Assembly: GCF_900497805.2 (NCBI RefSeq)
Contig: NW_020944311.1
Location: forward strand, 771,071 to 835,070
Direction of reading: 5' to 3'
From: Vombatus ursinus
Lineage: Eukaryota; Chordata; Mammalia; Diprotodontia; Vombatidae
Length of the DNA stretch: 64,000 nt
Each line of letters opens with the position of its first letter. Position 1 is the first letter of the stretch. Made by a program: the position numbers and the translations under genes. The notes below the pieces were generated by a model. The model ran no database searches. It had not been told where the DNA came from and saw nothing but the letters and a program-made list of their open reading frames with translations. Shown here in pieces: positions 63,440 through 64,000 of the stretch.

Positions 63440-63900
63440 AAGTTGTATGGCCTACCTACTTCTCCCGATTCTCTCTTCCCCTGGCTACCACATCACTATA
63501 CCGTCCTGGGTTCTTTTGCTACCCCTCCAACTTCTCCTTAGCTGTTTGCTCCCCTCCACCTGGGACCGTTGGCCATTTCCCAAAGTTCCACCCATGGCCC
63601 TTTTCTCATTCCATTTGCTCCGTCAGGGAAAGCATCTGCTCTCAAGGGTCCAGCTGTCATCTGTAACTGTAGCCGACGACACGCACGTCTCCCTTGCAAG
63701 CTCCCATCCTGCATCTCTGCATCCCCAAGTATCTCCTAGCCATTCCCACTTGGATACCCTACCATCACCTCAAATACCGAACTGGTTATTGTTCCCCAAC
63801 CCTTCCTTGTCTCTCTGTGAATGATACCAATAGACTCCAAAGTCTGAAGTCATCTCTGACTCACTGCTCTCCTTCATTCCTAGCCTTCAGTCAGTCATGA
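63440..63900 (+). mobile_element. L2 internal segment, long copy
   Basis: CAGCTGTCATCTGTAACTGT, GCCGACGACACGCACGTCTC and CTAGCCATTCCCACTTGGAT correspond to L2 ACTGATGACTCCCAGATCTAC and CTGGACATCTCCACTTGG. The upstream half (CCCCTGGCTACCACATCAC) is weaker. Confidence 0.62.
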
Positions 63901-63902
63901 AG

Positions 63903-64000
63903 CCCTTAAGGGGTAGCTGTGGTACAATGAAGCCAGTAAGACCTGAGTTCAAGTCCTCCCTGTGATACATGTTGGCTCTGTGACCCTGGACAAGTTGCTT
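63903..64000 (+). mobile_element. tRNA-derived SINE, cut by window end
   Basis: GGGGTAGCTGTGGTACAATG head, ACCTGAGTTCAAGTCCTCCC, then CTGTGACCCTGGACAAGTTG. It continues past the window. Confidence 0.75.

Overview
The window looks like marsupial nuclear DNA, mostly intron or intergenic sequence. This rests on the repeat content: many LINE-1 3' ends of the kind common in opossum and Australian marsupials, tRNA-derived SINEs with a GGGGCAGCTAGGTGGCGCAG-type head, SINEs with an RTE (BovB-like) tail, one true RTE LINE 3' end, and a background of old L2, MIR and CR1/L3 copies. I cannot tell an American from an Australian marsupial by eye. All family names come from recognition of sequence, not from a repeat-library search.

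No complete protein-coding gene can be read. Most long open frames fall in L1 ORF2 remnants, purine-rich microsatellites, assembly gaps or GC-rich DNA. The best host-gene evidence is on the minus strand: a 75-bp exon-like block at 4762-4836 with good splice sites and a clean reading frame. Weaker exon candidates lie at 34127-34210 and 21548-21630. A large CpG island at about 35190-37620, broken by a 400-bp gap, is the obvious promoter. A minus-strand gene starting there and reading toward position 1 is the simplest model, but the gene is not recognised and the exons have not been shown to belong together. A plus-strand start with an ATGGCGGC motif at 37027 keeps a bidirectional promoter possible.

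Layout. 1-6300: old L1 pieces in both orientations, the best exon, and an L1 3' end with target-site duplications. 6300-12250: L2, RTE, CR1 and MIR fossils, a 600-bp purine tract and a hAT fossil, ending in a CT microsatellite and a 769-bp gap. 13026-16500: minisatellite and split L2. 16531-19860: an L1 with 5' UTR, ORF1 and ORF2 ends, a large ORF2 deletion and a second L1 nested inside. 20000-34000: L2, MIR, hAT and SINE insertions, several with target-site duplications. 34000-38300: CpG island and flanks. 38300-54500: SINEs and LINEs, an L1 inside an L2, a 297-bp inverted duplication, a Tc1-type transposase scrap and a TATA-plus-donor unit. 54500-64000: repeat-poor AT-rich sequence, a CA repeat with a 10-N gap, a possible LTR fossil, L2 and L1 copies, and a repeat-free block that could be a conserved enhancer.

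I found no new gene system. The most unusual structures are the inverted duplication, the exon-like block at 4.8 kb and the hidden tandem repeats at the assembly gaps.
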